Source: Thermopolyspora flexuosa (GTDB lineage: Bacteria > Actinomycetota > Actinomycetes > Streptosporangiales > Streptosporangiaceae). From it: a stretch of DNA of 64,000 bases. Positions within the stretch are counted from its first letter, which is position 1. Every line of letters starts with the position of its first letter. The notes below the pieces were generated by a model. It did no database searches. It saw only the letters and a list, made by a program, of their open reading frames with translations, and was not told the origin of the DNA. The stretch covers positions 5,022,001 through 5,086,000 of the forward strand of contig NZ_VFPQ01000001.1 of NCBI RefSeq assembly GCF_006716785.1, in the 5' to 3' direction. Shown one piece after another: positions 19,204 to 27,851 of the stretch. The translations under genes were made by a program, and so were the position numbers.

Positions 19204-20259
19204 ATGGGCTGGGAACGGTTATGGGCCCCGGTGGTCGTGCTGCTCGCCGGGTTGGCGTACGCGTCGCCGGCGCAGGCCGACGAGGAGGCGGGCTATCTGC
19301 TGCCGTGGACCGAGGTGGCCGCGGAGGTCTGGAGCGACGGCAGCGTCAGGGTGACCCAGGATGTCACCTTCGCGTTCCTCGACCAGGAGGGGCGCGGCGC
19401 GTACCTGGACGTGCCTCGGCCCGCGATGGCCACGCTCACCGACATCACGGTGAGCGAGGACGGCCGGCCGTACCAGAAGGGGCCGGACGCGGAGATCGGC
19501 GTCGAGCGGCCACCCGGGACCTTCGGCGAGAAGACCTGCTCGGCGAACGGTGCGCACCGCATCGCGTGGTACTTCGCCGCGGAGCCGGGCACCACCCGCA
19601 CCTTCCGCATCCGGTACACGATGCGCCGCGCGGTCACGGCCTACGACGAGCACGCGTTCCTGCAGCTTCCGGTCTGGGGCAGGAACTGGAGCCAGCCGCT
19701 CGAACGGCTCGACGTCACGGTACGGCTGCCGCGCGCCGGACAGGGGAACGAGGTCTACCTCGCCAAGAGCGACCCGGAGGGGGTGCTGCGGCTCGCCCCC
19801 GAGACGACGCCGCAGCTCACGAGGGCGTACGCGGAGGACGTGCGCGGCGGCCGCGCCGTCACGCTCCACGTCGCCTTCCCTGCCGCGCAGCTCCAGGAGG
19901 ATCCGCCGAACGTCCGCGTCATGCAGGGCGACGGGGCGGACCGGCTGGAGAGCCTGCGGAAGGGCGGGTTCGAGCGTGAGCCGTACCGGGGTGCGGACTG
20001 TCCGGTCACGGCCGCAGCGGAGGGCTCCGGCGGGGGCGTCGGGCTGTACGTCGGCCTGGGGGTTCTGGGGGTGCTCGCCGTCACGGGCGTCGTGGCGCTG
20101 GTGCGCACCTTCGTCACCCGCGAGCATTCCGGGCCTGACCGCCGCCGTGGGTCCGCCGCCACCTCCTCGGGCTACTCGGGCGGCTCGTCGATCGGCTACT
20201 ACGACGGCGGCTCGTCCGGCGGTGGCGGCGACAGCGGAGGCGGGGGCGGCACCTGGTGA
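19204..20259 (+). CDS. DUF2207-type exported membrane protein, paralogue 2
   Basis: A 351-residue close paralogue of the preceding protein: signal peptide (1-26, ending AQADE), DUF2207 ectodomain with DVPRP, TDITVSEDGRPY, GVERPPGTFGEKTCS and LQLPVWGRNWSQPLERLDV, transmembrane helix near 287-307 (VGLYVGLGVLGVLAVTGVVAL) and a Gly/Ser-rich tail ending GGGGGTW. The ectodomain is far better conserved between copies than the tail. The intergenic leader is duplicated with it, so this arose by tandem duplication. Confidence 0.8.
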   Translation: MGWERLWAPVVVLLAGLAYASPAQADEEAGYLLPWTEVAAEVWSDGSVRVTQDVTFAFLDQEGRGAYLDVPRPAMATLTDITVSEDGRPYQKGPDAEIGVERPPGTFGEKTCSANGAHRIAWYFAAEPGTTRTFRIRYTMRRAVTAYDEHAFLQLPVWGRNWSQPLERLDVTVRLPRAGQGNEVYLAKSDPEGVLRLAPETTPQLTRAYAEDVRGGRAVTLHVAFPAAQLQEDPPNVRVMQGDGADRLESLRKGGFEREPYRGADCPVTAAAEGSGGGVGLYVGLGVLGVLAVTGVVALVRTFVTREHSGPDRRRGSAATSSGYSGGSSIGYYDGGSSGGGGDSGGGGGTW

Positions 20260-20346
20260 CGACGGCATCCCGGTGTCCGCCGCCGCCCGATCGCATTGTG
20301 TCCGATGCGCCCCCCACGAGGCCGCTCGCCGAGGGATCCGGTGAAG

Positions 20347-20360
20347 TAGCGTCCGGTAGA
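20347..20360 (+). promoter_or_regulatory. Shared leader element, copy 3 (putative -10)
   Basis: GGTGAAGTAGCGTCCGG holds TAGCGT at 20347-20352, 87 bases before the third start. Conservation of the leader in the shortened gene suggests that it is still transcribed. Confidence 0.4.
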
Positions 20361-20433
20361 GGGAGGTGTACGGCCCGGCCGCCGCGGCCGGGGCGGCCCA
20401 CCCGTGGGAACCACGAGCATCCGAGGCGACGGC

Positions 20434-20943
20434 ATGGGCTGGAAGCGGCTGTGGCCACTCGCGATCGTCCTGCTCGCCGGGCTGACCTCCGCGACGCCCG
20501 CGATGGCGGACGCGCCCGTCCACTCGCTGCCGAGCGCGATGGTGACCGCCGGCACCACCCGCGGCGACACCGTCGGCGTGCTCCCGTGGCCCGCCCGCTC
20601 ACTCGCCGCCGAGGGGCATGGCGTGCGGCCGGAGAGCCCGGGGACGGGCGGTGCCGAGCGGGAGCCGTACCGGGGCGTCGGTTCTCCGACGCCGGCTGTC
20701 CGGACCGAGAACGACGGCTCAAAGATCGTTGAGATCATCCCCTTCGTCTTTCTCGGGATAACGGTGGTCGCCTTCCTCGTGGGCATCGTGGCCGTGCTGC
20801 GCGACATCGTCGGCGACGACGACCGCGACCGCGGCGGCACCCACCGCCCCTCCCATGGGAGCGGCCTGCCTTACCACGGCACGGGGGGCGGTTACGGCGG
20901 CGGTTCGTACGGTGCCGACGGCGGCGGAGGGGGCGGTTGCTGA
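20434..20943 (+). CDS. Shortened DUF2207 paralogue 3, core deleted
   Basis: A 169-residue product starting MGWKRLWPLAIVLLAGL, the same signal peptide as the two preceding genes, then directly a short linker (about 45-80) that rejoins the family at EREPYRG. A transmembrane helix (IIPFVFLGITVVAFLVGIVAVL) and a Gly-rich tail ending GGGGGGC follow. The whole extracellular DUF2207 beta domain of about 200 residues is missing while the frame stays open. It is either a decaying copy or a surviving membrane anchor; an in-frame deletion is the simplest reading. Confidence 0.65.
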   Translation: MGWKRLWPLAIVLLAGLTSATPAMADAPVHSLPSAMVTAGTTRGDTVGVLPWPARSLAAEGHGVRPESPGTGGAEREPYRGVGSPTPAVRTENDGSKIVEIIPFVFLGITVVAFLVGIVAVLRDIVGDDDRDRGGTHRPSHGSGLPYHGTGGGYGGGSYGADGGGGGGC

Positions 20944-21065
20944 GCCGCGCCGCATAACGGCCGGCCGGTCGTCGCGCGGTGCGCCGCGGGTCCGTGGATG
21001 GGCGAGCGGCGGTCAAGCGTTGGCCGGGCGCGCCATGGGCGACGGGCGGCCGGGTAACGGATGCC

Positions 21066-21434
21066 GTGGAGTTCGGCAGGATCGCGGAGACGGCCGGGCA
21101 GGCGCTCGACCTCGCCGGGGTGGCCGTGATCGTGCTCGGCGCGCTCGTGGCGACCGTGCTGTTCCTGCCGCGGGTACGGCACCGCGACCGGTTCGAGGAC
21201 GCCTACCGCCGGTACCGGCAGGGGCTGGGCCGGGCGATCCTGCTCGGCCTGGAGTTCCTCGTCGCCGGGGACATCATCCGCACGGTGGCGGTCTCGCCCA
21301 CGTTCCGCGGCGTCGGCGTGCTCGCGGTGATCGTGCTGATCCGCACCTTCCTCAGCCTCTCGCTCCAGGTGGAGCTGGAGGGCCGCTGGCCGTGGCACCG
21401 CCGCCCCCGCCCCGCACCGCCCGAGGAGCGGTGA
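21066..21434 (+). CDS. DUF1622 small membrane protein
   Basis: A 122-residue protein matching DUF1622 throughout. It has an N-terminal helix (ETAGQALDLAGVAVIVLGALVATVLFL), the conserved arginine-rich loop YRRYRQGLGRAILLGLEFLVAGDIIRTV, and LAVIVLIRTFLSLSLQVELEGRWPW near the end: three transmembrane segments in all. The GTG at 21066 is chosen because it begins just where the family begins; the frame is open 87 bases further upstream to a GTG at 20979, but that part does not look coding. The family's role is unknown. Confidence 0.75.
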   Translation: MEFGRIAETAGQALDLAGVAVIVLGALVATVLFLPRVRHRDRFEDAYRRYRQGLGRAILLGLEFLVAGDIIRTVAVSPTFRGVGVLAVIVLIRTFLSLSLQVELEGRWPWHRRPRPAPPEER

Positions 21435-21540
21435 TCGTCGGCCAGCCGAAGCCCGCGTGGCCAAGCAGGTCACCACGCTCGCACACCCACGAGTCGGCCC
21501 CGGCGCCTCAGCGATAAATCCGTAAATTTCTGCAAGTGGT

Positions 21541-21708
21541 CCGCAAGTGGCGTTATCCGCGCTGAAAGCGCCCTGCCGTACACCAGAACCGGCAACACCC
21601 CCCGCTCCCCGGAAGGACCACTCCGATGGCGCGCACGAGCCGTACCCTCCTCGCCCTGACCACCGCCCTCGGCACCGCCGCGGCCACGATCGCCCTCACC
21701 GCCACCTC
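21541..21708 (+). repeat. 168-bp perfect direct repeat, copy 1
   Basis: Bases 21541-21708 are identical to 22331-22498. The repeat covers the upstream region, ribosome binding site and signal peptide of two tandem genes exactly 790 bases apart. Confidence 0.95.
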
Positions 21709-22249
21709 GGCGAACGCCGCCACCTCCACCGCCTCCACCGCCTGCAACCCCGCGCTCGTCGCGCCGACCGGCAGTCTCATCGGCAGGCTGTGGCGGAACA
21801 GCGGCGGCGAGAAGAGCGTGTACGGCTGCCCCACCGGCAAGGAGATCGGCCTGGTGAGCCCGCGCGGCTCCTACCAGAACTTCCAGTACGGCAAGATCGT
21901 GTGGTCGCCGAACATCGGGCCGTACGCCCTGGTGCGCGCCTACCACACCCGCGGCAAGGTCGTCTTCCGGTGGTCGGACACCGGCCGCGACTGGGACTTC
22001 TTCAACGTCCGGTTCAGCTGGAACGGCCGGCCGTTCAAGCAGGTGAAGGTGGCCAGGGAGACCCCGTGGAGCGGCGCCTTCTCGCTCGATGCCCACTGCG
22101 ACCTCGAACGGTGCCACCGCGTCAGCCACGGCCGGCAGACCAGCACGTACGCCTTCCACGTGCAGGGCTGCGACCGCGGCACCTTCAAGTCCGACTGCGG
22201 CCCGTGGAGCAACCGGGTCACCATCAGTGTCACGACCCCGAGGTCGTGA
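21626..22249 (+). CDS. Secreted LGFP-repeat-like protein, copy 1
   Basis: A 207-residue exported protein with a signal peptide (1-32, ending ANAAT). One segment, IGRLWRNSGGEKSVYGCPTG through FQYGKIVWSPNIGPYALV (about 52-98), resembles LGFP repeats, which are thought to bind cell-wall material. The remaining beta-rich part has SWNGRPFKQVKVAR and the cysteine-containing FHVQGCDRGTFKSDCGPWS. Six or more cysteines suggest disulfides. CGGAAGGACCACTCCG supplies a ribosome binding site before the ATG. A paralogue follows directly. Confidence 0.65.
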   Translation: MARTSRTLLALTTALGTAAATIALTATSANAATSTASTACNPALVAPTGSLIGRLWRNSGGEKSVYGCPTGKEIGLVSPRGSYQNFQYGKIVWSPNIGPYALVRAYHTRGKVVFRWSDTGRDWDFFNVRFSWNGRPFKQVKVARETPWSGAFSLDAHCDLERCHRVSHGRQTSTYAFHVQGCDRGTFKSDCGPWSNRVTISVTTPRS

Positions 22250-22330
22250 GCCGAGCACGCGCACGAGCGACTTCGCCGCCACGAACCGGCGTCCGCAGGC
22301 GACAGATCCGGAAAATCGCGTGTAAGCAGC

Positions 22331-22498
22331 CCGCAAGTGGCGTTATCCGCGCTGAAAGCGCCCTGCCGTACACCAGAACCGGCAACACCCCCCGCTCCCC
22401 GGAAGGACCACTCCGATGGCGCGCACGAGCCGTACCCTCCTCGCCCTGACCACCGCCCTCGGCACCGCCGCGGCCACGATCGCCCTCACCGCCACCTC
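22331..22498 (+). repeat. 168-bp perfect direct repeat, copy 2
   Basis: Identical to 21541-21708; the first difference is at 22499 (T here, G at 21709). The perfect match outside the coding part indicates recent tandem duplication or gene conversion. Confidence 0.95.
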
Positions 22499-23024
22499 TG
22501 CGAACGCCGCCACCACCTCGGCCGCCGCCTGCAACCCCGCGCTCGTCGCACCGACCGGCAGCCTCATCGGCAGGCTGTGGCGGAACAGCGGCGGCGAGAA
22601 GAGCGTGTACGGCTGCCCCACCGGCAAGGAGATCGGCACGGCGAGCCCGCGCGGCTCCTACCAGAACTTCCAGTACGGCAAGATCGTGTGGTCGCCGAAC
22701 ATCGGGCCGTACGCCCTGGTGCGGGCGTACGTCTCCGGCAACAAGGTCGTCTTCCGCTGGTCGGACACCGGCCGGGACTGGGACTTCTTCAACGTCCGCT
22801 ACAGCGCCGGCGGCCGGCCGTTCACCCAGGTGAAGGTCGCCCGGATCAACCCGTGGAGCGGTGCCTTCTCGCTCTCCCCCGGCTGCGGCAACGGCGTCTG
22901 CTCCACCACCAGCGGCCACGGGACCGGCACGTACGTCTTCCACGTGCAGGGCTGCGACCGCGGCACCTTCAAGTCCGACTGCGGCCCGTGGAGCAACCCG
23001 GTCTCCATCAAGGTCGCGCTCTGA
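22416..23024 (+). CDS. Secreted LGFP-repeat-like protein, copy 2
   Basis: A 202-residue paralogue of the preceding protein, with the same signal peptide and the same LGFP-like segment ending IVWSPNIGPYALVRAY. Differences concentrate in the segment before the final cysteine motif (here SPGCGNGVCSTTSGHGTGTY, in copy 1 DAHCDLERCHRVSHGRQTSTY), so that loop is the part evolving fastest. The C-terminal QGCDRGTFKSDCGPWSN is unchanged. Confidence 0.65.
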   Translation: MARTSRTLLALTTALGTAAATIALTATSANAATTSAAACNPALVAPTGSLIGRLWRNSGGEKSVYGCPTGKEIGTASPRGSYQNFQYGKIVWSPNIGPYALVRAYVSGNKVVFRWSDTGRDWDFFNVRYSAGGRPFTQVKVARINPWSGAFSLSPGCGNGVCSTTSGHGTGTYVFHVQGCDRGTFKSDCGPWSNPVSIKVAL

Positions 23025-23084
23025 GCACGGGCGACGACCCGCTTCCGCTCCGCCGGCCCGGTGGCGGCGTCGGCGTACGTGCGG

Positions 23085-24104
23085 TCAGGTGGACGGCCGC
23101 CAGCCGAGCGCCGGGCCGAGCTTGGTGGCGATGTCGGTGAGGATCTGCTCGTAGTCCTCGTACTCGAAGGTGAACGGCAGGGCGAACGCGACCTCGTCGA
23201 CCTCGCGGTACGCGGCGTGGCCGAGCAGGCGCTCGGCGATCTCGTCGGAGCTGCCGAGGAGGTCGGGCGAGAACACCATGCGCGCCGGGCCCTGCGGCGC
23301 CTTGGTGCGGGGCGTGCGCATCTCCACGTACGCGCGGTACTTGGCCCGCTGCGCGCGGTCGGCCGAGTCGGTCGGGATGACGACGAGGCCCTGGGAGACG
23401 CGGGCGGCCTCGCCGTCGGGATGGTGGGCGCGGAACGTGCGGATGTGCGAGAGCTGGATCTCGGTGAAGTCCTCCGACTCCTCGGCCTTCACCACGCTGC
23501 TGGTGAGGAGGTTGATGCCCTGCTCACCGGCCCACCGGGCGGACCGGAGACTGCCGCCGCCGTACCAGATGCGGCTCGCCAGGCCGGGCGAGTGCGGCTG
23601 CACGCGGTCGGAGAACACCTCGAAGCCGATCGTGCCCTTGAACGTGCTCGCGGGCTCGCCGCGCACGAAGCCGAGCAGCCGCCTGACGCGCTGGTAGCTG
23701 AAGTCCTCCAGGTCGGCGGTGTCCGGGTAGAGCGCGTGCTTGACGTGCTCCCAGTTCATCGGCGGGCCCACGCTCACCCCGGCGTTGAGGCGCCCGCCGG
23801 AGAGGATGTCGACGGTGGCGAGGTCCTCGGCGAGCCGCAGCGGGTTCTCCCAGCCGAGCGGGATGACCGCGGTGCCGAGCTCGATCCGGCGGGTGCGCTG
23901 CGAGGCCGCCGCGAGCACGGCGATCGGGGAGGAGATGCCGAACTGCAGGTGGCGGTGGCGTACCCAGGCACTGTCGAAGCCGAGCCGCTCCCCCAGTTCG
24001 ATGAGCCGCAGCGTCGCCTCGTGACCGGCCGCGGGGTCGTGCTCGTCGAACAGCCCGATGGTGAGAAAGCCAAGCTTGCGCAGCGGTCGCGGGTCCTTCG
24101 GCAC
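23085..24104 (-). CDS. LLM-class flavin-dependent oxidoreductase
   Basis: A 339-residue luciferase-like monooxygenase family member, probably FMN- or F420-dependent. Signature stretches are LGERLGFDSAWVRHRHLQFGISSPIAVLAA (about 37-68), IELGTAVIPLGWENPLRLAEDLATVDILSGGRLNAGVSVG (75-112), and RIWYGGGSLRSARWAGEQGINLL (about 180-203). The C-terminal ADEVAFALPF-like sequence (EVDEVAFALPF) is usual for the family. The GTG start has GGGAGGAG four bases upstream. Substrate is unknown. Confidence 0.85.
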   Translation of the reverse strand: MPKDPRPLRKLGFLTIGLFDEHDPAAGHEATLRLIELGERLGFDSAWVRHRHLQFGISSPIAVLAAASQRTRRIELGTAVIPLGWENPLRLAEDLATVDILSGGRLNAGVSVGPPMNWEHVKHALYPDTADLEDFSYQRVRRLLGFVRGEPASTFKGTIGFEVFSDRVQPHSPGLASRIWYGGGSLRSARWAGEQGINLLTSSVVKAEESEDFTEIQLSHIRTFRAHHPDGEAARVSQGLVVIPTDSADRAQRAKYRAYVEMRTPRTKAPQGPARMVFSPDLLGSSDEIAERLLGHAAYREVDEVAFALPFTFEYEDYEQILTDIATKLGPALGWRPST

Positions 24105-24243
24105 CGGGCTCCTCCCTGCTCCGCGGCGGGCCGTGCCGTACGGCGGCGCCGTCGGCGATCGCGCGGGCGGCGTCGTGGGCCGGCCCGCCGGTGTCCGTCA
24201 CCTAACCCTATTATCCCTACCAAAGAACCAGAGATATCCATGG

Positions 24244-24256
24244 GGTATCCGATACC
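24244..24256. promoter_or_regulatory. Palindrome GGTATC-C-GATACC, possible operator
   Basis: A perfect 6-1-6 inverted repeat about 140 bases upstream of the LLM oxidoreductase start, in a short A/T-rich patch between it and the MMPL gene. It could bind a repressor; no cognate regulator is known. Confidence 0.3.
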
Positions 24257-24416
24257 GGCATTTACCCGATCAAACGGCAAAAGTCGCGCGCCATCCGGCC
24301 CGGACGGCAACCGGTGGCACGTGACGCCGGCCGGGGCGGCATCCCCGGCTCCCGGGACCGCGCGGGGATCCGGCGAGGGCACCGGGCCCGCGCGGCCGTA
24401 CCGGGAGCGGGGACGA

Positions 24417-26612
24417 TCAGGCGCGCTGCGGGGCACCGGCCGCCGCCTCCGGCGCGACCCCGGTCGCGGGGAGCGGCGAGCCGCCCTCCTCGGGCAGGCC
24501 GTACCGGCGCCACCAGCGGGCGAGCGGCGCGGGCGACCACCACGCCCGGTCGCCCAGCAGGCGCATCGTGGCGGGCACGAGCAGGCCGCGCACGATCGTC
24601 GCGTCCACCAGCAGCGCGACCACGAGGCCGACGCCGATCATCTTCAGCACGGTGACGCTGATCGTGACGAACGCCCCGACCACGACGCCGAGCAGCAGCG
24701 CCGCGGCGGTGATGATGCGGGCCGTGTGCTGCACGCCGACCGCGACCGCCTCGACCGTGTCGCCGGTGCGCAGGTAGTGCTCGCGGATCCGGGCGAGCAT
24801 GAACACCTCGTAGTCCATGGCGAGCCCGAACGCGATCGCCGCGATCATCAGCGGCATGTTCGCGTCGAGGAACCCGGGTGCCTCGAAGCCGAGCGGCCCG
24901 GACAGCCAGCCGTACTGGAAGATCAGCACGATCGCCCCGAACGCCGCGGACAGCGAGAGCAGGTTCGTCAGCACCGTCTTGATCGGCAGCGTCACCGAGC
25001 CGAAGGCGAGGAACAGCACGACGAACGTGACGACCGCGATGATCAGCATCATCCACGGCAGGCCGCTCGCCAGCATGTCGAGCATGTCGACGATCGACGG
25101 GGGCCGGTTGGTGAACATCGCCTCGGCCCCGGGGGGCGGCGCCTCGGCCCGCAGCCTGGCCACGGTCTCGCGGATCTCCTCGCCGTACGGGCTCATCGAG
25201 TAGGTGAGCGTGATCCGGGCGAGATCGCCCGCGGCCCCGGTCACCTCGGCCCGGTCGATGCCCTCGACCCGGGCGAGCCGCCCGGCGAACTCCTCCAGCG
25301 CGGCCCTCGCCTCCGGCGTGTCGGCCGGGCCGGGCATGCGCACCACGGTGGTGATCACCTTGGTCGGGTCGTACGCGAACTCCTCGGCGAGCATCCGGGT
25401 GGACGTCACGCTGTGCGTGGACGCGGGCAGCGACCACTCGGCCGGGCGGGACCAGACCACCCCGAGCAGCGGGGTGCCGAGCGCGAGCAGGAACGCGGAG
25501 ATGCCCAGGGTGGCGACGAGCGGACGGCGCATCACCGCGTGCGCGGTGCGGTACCAGCGGGTGCCCTGGACCGCGCCCCGCCCCCACGGCACCGGCACGC
25601 GCAGCCGGTCGATGTTCCGGCCGACCTGCGCCAGCAGCGCGGGCAGCAGGAACAGCGCGCTCAGCACCGCGAAGATCACGACGCTCGCCCCCGAGTACGC
25701 CAGCGAGGTGAGGAAGCGCGACGGGAAGACGAGCAGCCCGGCGAGCGTGACCGCGACCGTGACGCCGGAGACCACCACGGTACGGCCGGCCGTCGCGGTG
25801 GTGCGCACCACGGCGTCGGTCACCTCGCGCCCGGCGGCGAGCTCCTCGCGGAACCGGCCCACCATGAGCAGGGCGTAGTCGGTGGCGAGGCCGAGGCCGA
25901 GGATCACCACGACGTTCATCGCCGCGGTGGAGAGGTCGACGAACCCGCCGACCACCCGCAGCACGCCGAGCGAGCCGACCGCGACCACGACCGCGATGAG
26001 CAGCGGCAGCGCGGCGGCGACCACGCTGCGGAACACGAGCAGCAGCAGGATCATGAGCAGCGGGAACGAGATCAGCTCCGCGCGGCTCAGGTCCCGGTTG
26101 GCGATCTGGTTGAACTCGTGGCCGATCGCGGTGAGGCCGCCGTAGTGCTCGGTGAGGCCGGGCGCGTCGAACAGCGGCCTGATGCGCTCCCAGACCACGA
26201 CCTGCTCCTCCTCGACCGCGCCGGGGAGCTGCATGGTCACGTACGTCTTGCGCCGGTCCTTGGACACGAAGTCGGGCGAACCGGTGCTCCAGTACGTCTG
26301 CAGCCAGGCGTAGTCGGCCTTGGGCACCTTGGCCACGGTCTCCTCGACGGCCTGCCGGAACCGTGGGTCGTCCACGGTCATCACGGCGCTCTCGTAGATC
26401 ACCACGACGTCGGCCACGTGGCGGCCGAGCGTACCGGCGAGCAGCGCGTTGGCCTCGGCCGACTCGCCGTTCGGGTTGTCCAGCCCGGCGCCGCCGCCGA
26501 GGATGCCGCCGGCACCCGATCCCCAGATGCCGCCGAGTAACACGAACAACAGCGCCCCGGCGAACACCCAGCGGCGGCGTCGGGCGCCGAATCTTCCGAT
26601 TGCCGCGAACAT
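24417..26612 (-). CDS. MMPL/RND family exporter
   Basis: A 731-residue proton-driven exporter of the MMPL (RND) superfamily, with twelve predicted transmembrane helices in two halves. The first half has NVVVILGLGLATDYALLMVGRFREEL near 225-250, and the second AIAFGLAMDYEVFMLARIREHYL near 595-617; both contain the Asp-Tyr pair that carries protons. A large outside loop lies between helices 1 and 2 (about 35-180), and another between 7 and 8. GGAGCTGGAG precedes the ATG. The gene is followed at its 5' side by an inverted-repeat operator matching one at the merR gene, so it is probably an induced efflux pump. Confidence 0.9.
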   Translation of the reverse strand: MFAAIGRFGARRRRWVFAGALLFVLLGGIWGSGAGGILGGGAGLDNPNGESAEANALLAGTLGRHVADVVVIYESAVMTVDDPRFRQAVEETVAKVPKADYAWLQTYWSTGSPDFVSKDRRKTYVTMQLPGAVEEEQVVVWERIRPLFDAPGLTEHYGGLTAIGHEFNQIANRDLSRAELISFPLLMILLLLVFRSVVAAALPLLIAVVVAVGSLGVLRVVGGFVDLSTAAMNVVVILGLGLATDYALLMVGRFREELAAGREVTDAVVRTTATAGRTVVVSGVTVAVTLAGLLVFPSRFLTSLAYSGASVVIFAVLSALFLLPALLAQVGRNIDRLRVPVPWGRGAVQGTRWYRTAHAVMRRPLVATLGISAFLLALGTPLLGVVWSRPAEWSLPASTHSVTSTRMLAEEFAYDPTKVITTVVRMPGPADTPEARAALEEFAGRLARVEGIDRAEVTGAAGDLARITLTYSMSPYGEEIRETVARLRAEAPPPGAEAMFTNRPPSIVDMLDMLASGLPWMMLIIAVVTFVVLFLAFGSVTLPIKTVLTNLLSLSAAFGAIVLIFQYGWLSGPLGFEAPGFLDANMPLMIAAIAFGLAMDYEVFMLARIREHYLRTGDTVEAVAVGVQHTARIITAAALLLGVVVGAFVTISVTVLKMIGVGLVVALLVDATIVRGLLVPATMRLLGDRAWWSPAPLARWWRRYGLPEEGGSPLPATGVAPEAAAGAPQRA

Positions 26613-26689
26613 CTCCAGCTCCCAGGAGGTGCGTGTGGACGCGTGGACGCCGCCGGGGCGCGGCCCGGCGGCTCACGCGGCGGGAGAAT

Positions 26690-26720
26690 GGATAGTGAAC
26701 AGTGGCGCTATCCACTATCC
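26690..26720. promoter_or_regulatory. Operator-like inverted repeat upstream of the MMPL gene
   Basis: GGATAGTG at 26690-26697 and CACTATCC at 26713-26720 form a perfect 8-base inverted repeat with a 15-base gap. The core CCACTATCC recurs at 27805-27813 in front of the MerR regulator, which suggests that this regulator binds both. Confidence 0.65.
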
Positions 26721-26733
26721 CCATACGAAACGC

Positions 26734-27768
26734 TCAGCTCGGCCGCCTGCGCAGCGCGGGGTCCTCCAGCGCGGGCGGGCGGTACCCGGCGTCGGCCGGG
26801 TTGACCGTGGTCCCGGGCGGCACGATCTCGTCGATGCGGTCGAGCACGTCGTCGGACAGCCGTACGTCGGCGGCGCCGAGCTGGCTCTCCAGGTGCTCCA
26901 TGGTGCGCGGGCCGATGATCGCCGAGGTCACGCCCGGGTGCCGGATCACGAACGCCAGGGCCATCTCGATCAGCGTCAGGCCGCTCTCCTCGGCGAGCAC
27001 GGCGAGCCGTTCGGTCAGCTCCAGCTTGCGCACGTTCTCCGGCAGCGCCATGTCGTACCGCTCGGGCAGCAGCGGGGCCCGGCGGCTCACCGGCAGCTCC
27101 CTGCCCGCGCGGTACCGGCCGGTGAGCCAGCCGCCCGCGAGCGGGCTCCAGGCGAGCACGCCCATGCCGTACTCCTGGCACAGCGGCAGCACGTCGGCCT
27201 CGACGCCGCGGACGAGCAGCGAGTACGGCGGCTGCTCGGTGGCGAAGCGCTCCCGGCCGCGCTGCTCGGCCACCCGGCGGGCCTCGGCGATCTGGTAGGC
27301 GGGGAAGGTCGAGGTGCCGATGTGCCGCACCTTGCCCGCGCGCACCAGGTCGGTGAGCGCGCCGAGGGTCTCGTCGATGTCGACCGTGGGGTCGGGGCGG
27401 TGCAGCTGGTAGACGTCGATCCAGTCGGTGCGCAGCCGGCGCAGGCTGTCGTCCACCGCCCGCATGATCCAGCGGCGGCCGTTGCCGCCCTGGTTCGGGT
27501 CGTCGCCCATCGGAAAGTGCACCTTGGTGGCGAGCACGACGCGGTCGCGCAGCCCGTGCCGGGCGAGGCACTCGCCGATGAACTGCTCGGACTGCCCGCC
27601 GGCGTACATGTCCGCGGTGTCGATGAAGTTGATCCCCGCGTCGATCGCGCGCAGGATCAGCTTCTCGGCCGCCGCGTAGTCGTTCTCGCCCCACCAGCCG
27701 AACATCATCCCGCCGAGGCAGAGCGGGCTCACCTTGATGCCGGTACGGCCCAGCGGCCGGTATTCCAT
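26734..27768 (-). CDS. Aldo/keto reductase
   Basis: A 344-residue NADPH-dependent aldo/keto reductase with a (beta/alpha)8 barrel. The catalytic tetrad is visible: Asp50 and Tyr55 in AGINFIDTADMYAGG, Lys82 in VVLATKVHF and His123 in VYQLHRPDP. LGRTGIKVSPLCLGGMMFG opens the fold, and VIRHPGVTSAIIGPRTMEHLESQL near 280-305 is the cofactor-binding end. GGGGGACGC stands just before the ATG. It diverges from the MerR gene across the shared operator and is likely under its control together with the MMPL pump. Confidence 0.92.
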   Translation of the reverse strand: MEYRPLGRTGIKVSPLCLGGMMFGWWGENDYAAAEKLILRAIDAGINFIDTADMYAGGQSEQFIGECLARHGLRDRVVLATKVHFPMGDDPNQGGNGRRWIMRAVDDSLRRLRTDWIDVYQLHRPDPTVDIDETLGALTDLVRAGKVRHIGTSTFPAYQIAEARRVAEQRGRERFATEQPPYSLLVRGVEADVLPLCQEYGMGVLAWSPLAGGWLTGRYRAGRELPVSRRAPLLPERYDMALPENVRKLELTERLAVLAEESGLTLIEMALAFVIRHPGVTSAIIGPRTMEHLESQLGAADVRLSDDVLDRIDEIVPPGTTVNPADAGYRPPALEDPALRRRPS

Positions 27769-27782
27769 GCGTCCCCCTGAAC

Positions 27783-27816
27783 GGAAAGTGGATAGGAGTG
27801 CTTTCCACTATCCACT
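27783..27816. promoter_or_regulatory. MerR-type operator between the AKR and merR genes
   Basis: AGTGGATAG at 27787-27795 and CTATCCACT at 27808-27816 are a perfect 9-base inverted repeat with a 12-base gap. GGAAAG/CTTTCC (27783-27788, 27801-27806) gives a second, nested repeat. It sits in the divergent promoter of the reductase and the regulator. Confidence 0.7.
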
Positions 27817-27851
27817 GGATACACTTGGCCCGCAAGACGTGGGGAGGATTC

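Noticed and set aside
21541-22498. Insertion-sequence direct repeats
   Set aside because: The repeated blocks are promoter and signal-peptide sequence of two paralogous genes; no transposase or terminal inverted repeats are present.
23061-26540. Plus-strand open frame of about 1,160 codons opposite the LLM and MMPL genes
   Set aside because: His/Arg/Asp-rich antisense translation; the minus-strand genes are unmistakable.
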